A DNA stretch of 64,000 nt from Clostridia bacterium (GTDB lineage: Bacteria > Bacillota > Clostridia > Oscillospirales > CAG-272), in contig JAFYBN010000068.1 in the NCBI GenBank assembly GCA_017540175.1, positions 47,440 to 111,439 on the forward strand, given 5' to 3'. The translations under genes were made by a program, and so were the position numbers. Positions 1 to 6,808 of the stretch are shown piece by piece. Each line of letters opens with the position of its first letter. Positions within the stretch are counted from its first letter, which is position 1. The notes under the pieces were generated by a model. That model saw only the letters and a list, made by a program, of their open reading frames with translations. It did not search any database and was not told the origin of the DNA.

Positions 1-107
1 GTCTCGTCCGCGTTCTCAGGGGACTGGGAGCAGGCGGACAGCGCGAACGACAAGAGGAGAGCAAGCAGGGTCAGAAAAGCGATGGCACGGCGTTTTTTCG
101 TCGTCAT
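1..107 (-). CDS. Lipoprotein, N-terminal fragment (cut by window edge)
   Basis: Only the first 35 codons are visible. They encode a basic start (MTTKKRR), a hydrophobic stretch and a lipobox ending LSAC, followed by a Ser/Pro/Glu-rich linker. This is a type II (lipoprotein) signal peptide, so the product is anchored on the outer face of the membrane. A GGAGG site lies 7 nt before the ATG, and a consensus promoter is at 165-193. The rest of the gene lies outside the window, so its function cannot be told. A solute-binding protein is likely by analogy with the other lipoproteins here, but that is inference. Confidence 0.8.
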   Translation of the reverse strand, partial: MTTKKRRAIAFLTLLALLLSFALSACSQSPENADE

Positions 108-164
108 GAGAGTTACCTCCGATCGGTGAGATACGGGTGAGCTTTTCCACTTGAATCTGTTTCC

Positions 165-193
165 ATTATAACATGCTCCGCCGAAAAAGTCAA
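165..193 (-). promoter_or_regulatory. Sigma-A promoter of the leftward lipoprotein
   Basis: On the minus strand TTGACT (188-193) and TATAAT (165-170) are separated by 17 nt, pointing at the lipoprotein start at 107. Confidence 0.8.
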
Positions 194-248
194 CGGGGGC
201 AAGGGGGAGAAGCAGAGCTAAGTTCAGCATTTCCCCCCTCAAATCCCG

Positions 249-278
249 TTGACTTTTTCCCGGGGGATATGGTATAAT
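249..278 (+). promoter_or_regulatory. Sigma-A promoter of the UroD-like/sugar operon
   Basis: TTGACT (249-254) and TATAAT (273-278) with an 18-nt spacer, 60 nt before the start of the UroD-like gene. It is back to back with the leftward promoter at 165-193. Confidence 0.8.
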
Positions 279-337
279 CGAATCGAATCAATGACCGCCC
301 GGAGGCGGAATATCGGAAAACGAAGGAGAAGAACAGC

Positions 338-1348
338 ATGACGTCACGCGAAAAGGTCCTTGCCGTCTTCAACCGAAAGAGCACGGGGGAAGGCGTCATG
401 TGGACGGGGCACCCGAACGGAAAAACGATCCCGATCTACGCGGAAAAATGGGGGATCGAAGCGACGCCGGAGGCGATCTTTCAATTTTTGAACGACGACT
501 GCCGGTGGATCTCGGCGGACAGCGGATACCGTCACCCCGAGGGACTCCCCGCCATCGATCCCGGCTATCAAACGGAGAGGAAAACGCTCAGCGCGGGCGG
601 CTTCTTCGCAGACGCGGAGACCCTCGCCGACGTGGAGAAATACCCGTGGCCGGATCCCGATTACTGCGATTTCACCGACGTTTACCGCGCGGTGGAGCGC
701 TTCCCGGACAAGATGGTCTTCACGGGCCTGTGGTCGCCCTTCTTCCATCAGGTCGCGGACTTCTTCGGGATGGAAAACTATTTCATCAAGATGTACGAGT
801 GCCCCGAGGTGGTCGAGGCGGTGACGGAGCGCATCGTCGACTATTACGTCGCGGCGAACGAGAAGTATTTCTCCGGGCTCGGCTCCCGCTCGGAGGTCAT
901 GTTCTTCGGCAATGATTTCGGGACGCAGCGGGACCTCTTCATCTCCCCGGAGCTGTTTCGGAAATTCGTCATGCCCTCGTTCAAGCGCCTGATCGCCGTC
1001 GGAAAGAAGTACGGCAAAAAGATCATGCTCCATTCGTGCGGCTCGATCTACCGCATCATCCCCGACCTGATCGACGCGGGCGTGGACGTGCTGCACCCGA
1101 TCCAGGCGGGGGCGGCGGGCATGAGCGCGGACAGCCTGAAGCAGTTCAAGAACGATCTCGCGTTCGTCGGCGGGATCGACGCGCAGAGCTTTTTCGTCAA
1201 CGCGACGCCTGCAGAGATCAAGGACGAAGTGCGCCGCGTGCGGGATATCCTCGGCCCGAACATCGTGATCTCGCCGAGCCACGAGGAGATTCTGCCGAAT
1301 GTGCCCGCCGAAAACATCCTCGCCATGGCGGAGGCGGCGCGGGAGTGA
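338..1348 (+). CDS. Uroporphyrinogen decarboxylase-family protein (corrinoid methyltransferase-like)
   Basis: This 336-residue protein has the UroD/MtaA fold signature. The start MTSREKVLAVF is typical of the family. The core motif LHSCGS (His232-x-Cys234-Gly) is followed by an IPDLIDAGVDVLHPIQ-type segment, and the C-terminal ISPSHEEILPNVPAENI stretch closes the barrel. In methyltransferase members (MtaA, CmuA) the His-x-Cys pair plus a later Cys binds zinc; here the later position is Ser-His, so zinc or methyl transfer is uncertain. True haem-pathway HemE is unlikely, because the neighbours are sugar genes and no haem genes are present. Such proteins often occur in carbohydrate operons of Clostridia with no proven substrate. 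It is first in an operon running to about 5.88 kb. Confidence 0.85.
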   Translation: MTSREKVLAVFNRKSTGEGVMWTGHPNGKTIPIYAEKWGIEATPEAIFQFLNDDCRWISADSGYRHPEGLPAIDPGYQTERKTLSAGGFFADAETLADVEKYPWPDPDYCDFTDVYRAVERFPDKMVFTGLWSPFFHQVADFFGMENYFIKMYECPEVVEAVTERIVDYYVAANEKYFSGLGSRSEVMFFGNDFGTQRDLFISPELFRKFVMPSFKRLIAVGKKYGKKIMLHSCGSIYRIIPDLIDAGVDVLHPIQAGAAGMSADSLKQFKNDLAFVGGIDAQSFFVNATPAEIKDEVRRVRDILGPNIVISPSHEEILPNVPAENILAMAEAARE

Positions 1349-1358
1349 CGGAGGAAAT

Positions 1359-1398
1359 ACGCGGCTTTCTGAAGAAAGCCTGGCAAAGACTTTATAAA
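1359..1398 (+). repeat. Short hairpin repeat, copy 1
   Basis: The sequence contains the perfect inverted repeat GGCTTTCT-GA-AGAAAGCC, followed by TGGCAAAGACTTTATAAA. A related copy with a different perfect stem is at 43929-43975, and a degenerate copy is at 3003-3060. Here it is intergenic, between the UroD-like and lipoprotein genes. Confidence 0.6.
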
Positions 1399-1439
1399 TA
1401 CAAAGCAAAAGGCGCTGACGGATGGAAAGGAAAAATCCC

Positions 1440-2900
1440 ATGAAACGACTGCTTATAATTCTGCTTTGCTTGCTCCTGCTTGTCTCCTGCAGTGAGAAGA
1501 CCGCGGAAACGGGGACTGAAACCTCCGCGCCCGTCTCTTCGACCGACGAGCCGGCCGCGCAGCCGGTCGAGGAGGAGGAGCCGGATCCCCTGACGCTTCT
1601 GCCGGAGGCGGATTTCGGCGGCGCGGAGTACCACATCCTCGGCGACGTGAACTCCGACTGGTGGATCATCTCCTTAAACAGCGAGGAGGTGAACGGGGAG
1701 ATCATCAACGACACGGTGTTCGAGCGAAACGCCTTCGTCGAGGAAAAGTACAACGTGGACGTGACCTCCGAGGAGACGACGGCGGCGGTCGGTCTGGTCT
1801 CGCGCTCGGTCAAATCCGGCGGGGACGACTATTCCATGGTCTGGGAGCGCATCAACGCCCTGATCCCCGCGGCGCAGTCCGGGCATCTCAAGAACCTGTA
1901 CCGGATCGAAGAGTTCGACTTCTCCGCACCGTGGTGGGACGGGGACTCCGTTGAGGCGCTGACGATCAACGGCAAGCTCTTCTTCGCCTGCAACGACATC
2001 AACGTGCACACGATCGAGGGATGCAGCGCGATGTATTTCTCGAAGACCGTCGTGCGCGACCGTCAGCTTGAAAATCCCTACGAGGTCGTACGCGAATACC
2101 GCTGGACGCTCGACAAGATGGCGGAGGCGATGGAAGCCGCGGCCGCGGACACAAACGGCGACGGCATCCGGAACGAAGGGGACAATTACGGCCTCGTCAC
2201 CGGGATCGGGCAGTATCTCTCCCTGATCAACGGCGCGGGCGAGCGGCTCGTGATCCTCGAGCACACGGCGGACGGCGACACATTCACGCTCAACGTCGCG
2301 TCCGAGGGCGTGATCGGCGCGGTGGAAAAGGTCTGCGCCATGCTCAACGAAAAGAACCTGACCGTCATCGTGAACGACAACAACTGGGGATACAACGCCT
2401 TCTATACCGACATGAGCCTTTACTATATCATGCAGCTCGGCTCGGTGGTGGGACTCAGAAACAATATGGAAAACGATTTCGGCGTCATCCCCTTCCCGAT
2501 GAAGACCGAGGAGCAGGGGTACTACACCACCTCGATGGAGGCGACGGCGCAGGCGATGTGCGTCCCCGTCAGCGCGGCGGCGCTCGACATGATCGGCACG
2601 GTCACCGAGGCGATGGCGGTCTATTCCGACCGGTACCTGATCGACGCGTATTACGAAACGACCCTCAAGGGAAAGATCGCGCGGGATAAGGACACCAACG
2701 AAATGCTGGACATCCTGACCGGGACGAGGACCTTCGACTATTCGACCTGCTACGGCTCGTGGGGCGTGTACAGCAGCCTGCTCACCCACATGCAGGCGAA
2801 GGGCGGCGCCGATCTCGCCTCCTTCGCGGCAAGACAGGAGAAGCTCTTCTCGAAGCAGGTGCAGAAGACGATCGAGGCTTACGCGGAGATCGAGGACTGA
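1440..2900 (+). CDS. Extracellular solute-binding lipoprotein (sugar ABC family 1)
   Basis: The protein is 486 residues from the ATG at 1440, preferred over the in-frame ATG at 1422 because it gives a classic signal peptide (MKRLLIILLC, lipobox LVSC with Cys17) and an AAAGGA site 8 nt upstream. After a Ser/Glu/Pro-rich linker, the mature protein has the large substrate-binding-protein layout of clostridial carbohydrate importers. It includes the motif NGEIINDTVFERN and a calcium-loop-like DTNGDGIRNEGDN stretch. It is a paralogue of the protein at 57467-58963, which has the matching NGEVLNDALFSRE and DLNGDGSMDKDND. It should deliver an oligosaccharide to an ABC importer, but no permease is adjacent, so it is an orphan binding protein. 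Its GH4 neighbour suggests an alpha-galactoside. Confidence 0.85.
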   Translation: MKRLLIILLCLLLLVSCSEKTAETGTETSAPVSSTDEPAAQPVEEEEPDPLTLLPEADFGGAEYHILGDVNSDWWIISLNSEEVNGEIINDTVFERNAFVEEKYNVDVTSEETTAAVGLVSRSVKSGGDDYSMVWERINALIPAAQSGHLKNLYRIEEFDFSAPWWDGDSVEALTINGKLFFACNDINVHTIEGCSAMYFSKTVVRDRQLENPYEVVREYRWTLDKMAEAMEAAAADTNGDGIRNEGDNYGLVTGIGQYLSLINGAGERLVILEHTADGDTFTLNVASEGVIGAVEKVCAMLNEKNLTVIVNDNNWGYNAFYTDMSLYYIMQLGSVVGLRNNMENDFGVIPFPMKTEEQGYYTTSMEATAQAMCVPVSAAALDMIGTVTEAMAVYSDRYLIDAYYETTLKGKIARDKDTNEMLDILTGTRTFDYSTCYGSWGVYSSLLTHMQAKGGADLASFAARQEKLFSKQVQKTIEAYAEIED

Positions 2901-2922
2901 GGGGGTAACCGGCTGCACTATG

Positions 2923-2996
2923 CGAGAATTTGCCTGCAAATTCTCGTGTGTCGGGGCGGTTCGCTTTCGAGTTCGACTGGATTTTTTACCCGACAC
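2923..2996 (+). repeat. Two consecutive inverted repeats between operon genes
   Basis: A 10-bp perfect stem CGAGAATTTG/CAAATTCTCG (2923-2932 and 2937-2946) is followed by an 8-bp perfect stem GTGTCGGG/CCCGACAC (2948-2955 and 2989-2996). Neither has a convincing T tract, so they look like RNA-processing or stability hairpins rather than terminators. Confidence 0.55.
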
Positions 2997-3002
2997 GGAG
3001 AT

Positions 3003-3060
3003 ACGCGGCTTTCTGAAATGAAAGCTTGCGATGCGAAGCATCGCGGCGAAGACTATAAAA
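3003..3060 (+). repeat. Short hairpin repeat, degenerate copy 2
   Basis: It starts with the same ACGCGGCTTTCTGAA as copy 1 and ends GAAGACTATAAAA. It carries a second perfect hairpin GCGATGC-GAA-GCATCGC inside. It abuts the ribosome site of the GH4 gene. Confidence 0.5.
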
Positions 3061-3073
3061 AAGGAGATTGATC

Positions 3074-4411
3074 ATGGCTAAGAAAATCGTATTCATCGGA
3101 TCCGGGTCGCTGGTATTCACGCGGAATCTCGTGCGCGACCTGCTCACCTTCGACGCCTTCCGCGACGCCGAGATCGCGCTCGTGGACGTCAACGAAACCA
3201 ATCTCGCCCTCTCGAAGAAGGCGGTCGACGGCATCGTCGAAAAGGGGAACTATCCCGCGCGCGTGACGGCGACGACCGAACGGCGCGAAGTCCTCTCCGG
3301 GGCGGACGGCGTGGTCACGACGATCTGCTGCGGGACAAACCGCGATCTCTACAACGACATCGCGATCCCCGAATCCTACGGCTGCTCCATCAACATCGGC
3401 GACACGCGCGGGCCGTCGGCGGTCTTCCGCTTCCTGCGCACCCTCTATCCCATGCTCGATATCCTGCGCGATATCGAAGAGCTTTGCCCGAAGGTGCTCT
3501 GGCTGAACTACACCAATCCGATGGCGATGCTCTGCCGCGCCCTGCAGGGCTCGACGGACACCGTGACGATTTCGGGGCTGTGCCACTCCGTGCAGGGGAC
3601 GGCCGCCATGCTCTGCGGCTTCATCGGCGCGCCGCGGGACGAGGTCACCTATCTCTGCGCCGGTCTGAACCACCAGGCGCATTACCTGCGCTTCGACTGG
3701 AACGGGGAGGACGCGATCCCGCTCATCCGCAAAGCGATCCTCGAAAGCGAGGAGATCTACAACAAGGAACAGGTGCGCAACGAGATGTTCCTGCATCTCG
3801 GCTACTACGCCACGGAGTCGAGCGGACACAACAGTGAATACAACTGGTGGTTCCGCAAGCGCCCGGATCTCATCGAGAAATACTGCACCCACGGGACGAA
3901 CTGGAATCCGGGCCACGACTCCCTGAAGCGTCGGGAGGAGGCGAAGGACGAGACCACGGAGGAGAGGCATATCCGCGAGTTCGGCCGGTTCGATCTTGCG
4001 TCCTTCCCGCTCGACCGCGGCGAGGAATATGCCGCCTATATCTTCAACGCCGTGTTCGGCGGCCATGAAATGTTCCATTTCAACGGCAACATCCGCAATT
4101 TCGGGCTGATCGACAATCTGCCCGCCGGATGCTGTGTGGAGGTCCCGGTCCTCGCTTCGCAGCGCGGGCTCGAGCCGATTCACGTTGGCGCGCTGCCGCC
4201 GCAACTTGCCGCTCTGAACAACGTGTCCGCCGCGTGTGAAGAGCTCGCGGTCGCTGGGGCGCTGGAGCGCGATCCGCAGAAGATCTTCTGGTCCTGCCTG
4301 TACGATCCGCTCACCGCGTCCGTCTGCTCGATGGCGGAAATCCGGGAAATGGTCTCCCGCCTCTTCGAGGCGAACCGCGGCTGGCTGCCGGGGTGGACGA
4401 AGTTTAATTGA
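3074..4411 (+). CDS. melA: GH4 family glycosidase, alpha-galactosidase (MelA-like)
   Basis: This 445-residue protein hydrolyses glycosides by the NAD- and metal-dependent GH4 mechanism in the cytoplasm. It opens with the dinucleotide-binding motif IGSGSLVFTRNLV. It then shows NYTNPMA (145-151), GLCHSVQGT with metal ligand Cys170 and His171, and CAGLNHQAHYL with His200. The C-terminus, LPAGCCVEVPVLAS and WLPGW, matches E. coli MelA closely as I remember that sequence. Alpha-galactosidase is the best call; alpha-glucosidase or alpha-galacturonidase (LplD) are the alternatives within GH4. The ATG at 3074 is chosen over the TTG at 3068 because AAGGAG at 3061-3066 is spaced 7 nt from it. The binding protein upstream probably supplies its substrate. 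Confidence 0.88.
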   Translation: MAKKIVFIGSGSLVFTRNLVRDLLTFDAFRDAEIALVDVNETNLALSKKAVDGIVEKGNYPARVTATTERREVLSGADGVVTTICCGTNRDLYNDIAIPESYGCSINIGDTRGPSAVFRFLRTLYPMLDILRDIEELCPKVLWLNYTNPMAMLCRALQGSTDTVTISGLCHSVQGTAAMLCGFIGAPRDEVTYLCAGLNHQAHYLRFDWNGEDAIPLIRKAILESEEIYNKEQVRNEMFLHLGYYATESSGHNSEYNWWFRKRPDLIEKYCTHGTNWNPGHDSLKRREEAKDETTEERHIREFGRFDLASFPLDRGEEYAAYIFNAVFGGHEMFHFNGNIRNFGLIDNLPAGCCVEVPVLASQRGLEPIHVGALPPQLAALNNVSAACEELAVAGALERDPQKIFWSCLYDPLTASVCSMAEIREMVSRLFEANRGWLPGWTKFN

Positions 4412-4460
4412 CGCGCCGCCCGAGCGGACCGGGCGCAAATCATCCGGCAAGGAGAATGAA

Positions 4461-5876
4461 ATGGAGAACTTTATCCGATACGAATCCTTCAGCGCCGTGG
4501 GCGACGGGCGGCACGACGACATGCCCGCCGTCGCCGCCGCGCACGAGGAAGCGAACCGCCTCGGGCTCCCCGTGTGCGCGCGGGAAGGCGCGGTCTATTA
4601 CATCGCGCCGAAGGCGGCGACCGCCGTCATCCGCACGGATACCGTCTGGACCGGGGCGTCGTTCCTCATCGACGACCGCGATCTCGACGATTTCCGATCT
4701 CCCATCTTCGACGTGCCGCCCGCGGAAGAGGAGGTCCCCTTCTCCGTCGAACGCCTGAGGGAGGGGCAGACGGAGCTTGAGAATCTTACCGGACGGGAGC
4801 TTTTCGTCTCGGTTCGAAACGATGAGCACCGCGATTTCATCCGCTTCGGCGGGAATCAGAACAACGGCACCGCGCGGCGCGACAGCTTTCTCGTCCGTCC
4901 CGACGGTTCCCTGCCCTCCCCCATCGCCTTTGACTTCGACAAGGTCACGGCATGCTCGGCGCGGACCCTCCCGGACACGGTCCTCACGCTCACGGGCGGG
5001 ACCTTCACGACGATCGCCAACCGCCGGGAATCGAAGTACGACTACCACGCGCGGAACATCCGCGTCCGCCGCTCAAAAACGAAGATTTCGGAAATCACCC
5101 ACCTCGTGACGGACGAGCCCGATCACGGCGCGCCCTACGGCGGCTTTCTTTCGATCTCCGACTGCGCGAAGGTCGAAGTCTCCGACTGCCTGCTGACCGG
5201 GCACCGGATCTATTACACGATGGGGACGGGCGGCGTCATCGTCCCGATGGGATCCTACGATTTGAACTGCGGCGGCGCGGCCGAGGTTTCCTTCCGGCGC
5301 GTCACGCAGACGACCGACATCATGAACCGGAATTACTGGGGGCTGATCGGCACGAATTTCTGCCGCGACCTTTCCTTCGAGGACTGCGTGATGTCGCGCT
5401 TCGACGCGCATATGGGCGTCACGAACTGCACGATCCGACGCTGCCGCCTCGGCTGGCAGTGCCTGAACGCGATCGGGTACGGGACCTTTGTCATCGAGGA
5501 CACCGAGGCGTTCGGATACGCCTTCGTGAACCTGCGCGAGGACTACGGCTGCACCTGGCGCGGGGATTTCGTCATCCGAAACTGCGTCTGGCATCCGGCG
5601 GGCGGCTCCCGGTCGGTCTTTCACGCGAAAAACCGCGGGACGCATGATTTCGGCTACGAATGCGCCCTGCCGCGGAGCGTGGAGATCGACGGGCTGACCG
5701 TCCCCGAGACGGACGTCCTCTATATCTACGACGACTGGAAGGAGGAGCCCGGCGCGCCTCACCCGATGCGCCTGCCGCAGACCGTCTCGGTGAAAAACGT
5801 CCGCGGCGCAAAGGAAGTGCGCCTCTGCGAGAACCCCGGTCTTCTGCTCGGAAAGACGACCTTCACGCTCGCGTGA
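4461..5876 (+). CDS. Right-handed beta-helix protein (pectate-lyase-like), cytoplasmic
   Basis: The product is 471 residues. The start at 4461 is set by AAGGAG at 4449-4454; the open frame extends further upstream but overlaps the GH4 gene. The N-terminus has the Pectate_lyase_3 hallmark, SAVGDGRHDDMPAVAAAHEEA, seen in proteins with GH28 or phage-tailspike-like beta-helices. The middle shows the short periodic turns of a beta-helix (ISDCAKVEVSDCLLTGH, FEDCVMSRFDAHMGV, IRNCVWHP). There is no signal peptide, so it acts inside the cell, perhaps on oligosaccharides trimmed by the GH4 enzyme. The catalytic residues and exact family are unknown to me. It is last in the operon and followed by a terminator at 5908. 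Confidence 0.75.
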   Translation: MENFIRYESFSAVGDGRHDDMPAVAAAHEEANRLGLPVCAREGAVYYIAPKAATAVIRTDTVWTGASFLIDDRDLDDFRSPIFDVPPAEEEVPFSVERLREGQTELENLTGRELFVSVRNDEHRDFIRFGGNQNNGTARRDSFLVRPDGSLPSPIAFDFDKVTACSARTLPDTVLTLTGGTFTTIANRRESKYDYHARNIRVRRSKTKISEITHLVTDEPDHGAPYGGFLSISDCAKVEVSDCLLTGHRIYYTMGTGGVIVPMGSYDLNCGGAAEVSFRRVTQTTDIMNRNYWGLIGTNFCRDLSFEDCVMSRFDAHMGVTNCTIRRCRLGWQCLNAIGYGTFVIEDTEAFGYAFVNLREDYGCTWRGDFVIRNCVWHPAGGSRSVFHAKNRGTHDFGYECALPRSVEIDGLTVPETDVLYIYDDWKEEPGAPHPMRLPQTVSVKNVRGAKEVRLCENPGLLLGKTTFTLA

Positions 5877-5907
5877 AGGGGACCGGCAAACGAATTCGAA
5901 TACCTGC

Positions 5908-5958
5908 AAAGCTGCCGCACCGCTCTCCGGAGCTCACGCGGCGGCTTTCTTTGTCTTT
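5908..5958 (+). terminator. Rho-independent terminator after the GH4/beta-helix operon
   Basis: The arms AAAGCTGCCGC (5908-5918) and GCGGCGGCTTT (5938-5948) pair over 11 positions with one wobble, followed by CTTTGTCTTT. Confidence 0.7.
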
Positions 5959-5993
5959 CCCCGCGGGGACGCGCCCCGATTTCCCGATTCCGC

Positions 5994-6022
5994 TTGTCAT
6001 CATGCGGCAAATATGGTATAAT
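5994..6022 (+). promoter_or_regulatory. Sigma-A promoter of the FtsX-type ABC transporter
   Basis: TTGTCA (5994-5999) and TATAAT (6017-6022) with a 17-nt spacer; the ATPase ATG is 41 nt downstream. Confidence 0.75.
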
Positions 6023-6063
6023 CAGGGCGTATCATTTTTCGCAAAGCCAAAAACGGAGGCCGC

Positions 6064-6801
6064 ATGATTCGTGACGAACAGAGGGACGGAGACAAAAACG
6101 CCCGCTTCGTATCCCTCGAGAACGTAAGCAAGATTTATAAAACCGGCGAGGTCGAAATCACCGCGCTTCACAACGCCGGCTTTACGGTGGCAAAAGGAGA
6201 ATTCTGCGTGATCGTCGGCGCGTCGGGCGCCGGGAAAACCACGCTTCTCAATATCCTCGGCGGAATGGACTCCGCCACCTCGGGAACGATTACGGTGGAC
6301 GGAGCCGAGGTTTCCCGCATGACGGAGCGCGAGCTCACGGAATACCGCCGCTCCGACGTGGGATTCGTGTTCCAGTTCTACAACCTGATCCCGAACCTGA
6401 CGGCGCTCGAAAACGTCGAAATGGCCTCCCAGATCTGCCGCAGTCCGATCGACGCGGCGGAGGCTCTGAAAAGCGTCGGGCTCGAAGACCGCATGGACAA
6501 TTTCCCCGCCCAGCTCTCCGGCGGCGAACAGCAGCGGGTCGCCATCGCCCGCGCGATAGCGAAAAATCCGAAGCTGCTTCTCTGCGACGAGCCGACCGGC
6601 GCGCTGGATTATGACACGGGCAAAACCGTTCTGAAGCTGCTGCAGGACGCCTGCCGAAAGGACGGGAAAACCGTTCTGGTCATCACCCACAATCAGGCGC
6701 TCTGCGCCATGGCGGACCGGGTGGTCAAGGTCCGCTCCGGCTCCGTGACGGACGTGACGGTCAATCCCTCCCCCGCCCCGGCGGAGGACATCGAATGGTG
6801 A
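6064..6801 (+). CDS. ABC transporter ATP-binding protein (MacB/LolD type)
   Basis: This 245-residue nucleotide-binding subunit has every expected motif: Walker [10 protein letters not shown] (52-60), Q-loop Gln104, signature LSGGEQQR (151-158), Walker [10 protein letters not shown] with Asp175-Glu176, and switch His209. The spacing [20 protein letters not shown] is typical of the LolD/MacB subfamily that pairs with FtsX-like permeases. Those systems work by mechanotransmission on lipids, peptides or antibiotics rather than by ordinary import. The permease starts 7 nt after the stop, so the two form a complex. GGAGG lies at 6055-6059. The substrate cannot be inferred. Confidence 0.95.
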   Translation: MIRDEQRDGDKNARFVSLENVSKIYKTGEVEITALHNAGFTVAKGEFCVIVGASGAGKTTLLNILGGMDSATSGTITVDGAEVSRMTERELTEYRRSDVGFVFQFYNLIPNLTALENVEMASQICRSPIDAAEALKSVGLEDRMDNFPAQLSGGEQQRVAIARAIAKNPKLLLCDEPTGALDYDTGKTVLKLLQDACRKDGKTVLVITHNQALCAMADRVVKVRSGSVTDVTVNPSPAPAEDIEW

Positions 6802-6808
6802 GCCGGTC

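Noticed and set aside
338-1348. Haem-pathway uroporphyrinogen decarboxylase (HemE)
   Set aside because: Motifs fit the methyltransferase-like branch (HSCG) and no haem biosynthesis gene is nearby.
344-1813. Long minus-strand open frame across the UroD-like and lipoprotein genes
   Set aside because: It is an antisense shadow in GC-rich DNA: Arg/Val/His-rich product, no ribosome site, and it spans two clear plus-strand genes. The same applies to the long antisense frames at 1674-3041, 3053-4522, 32870-35242, 36032-37261, 49386-51452, 51559-53382 and 59257-61593.
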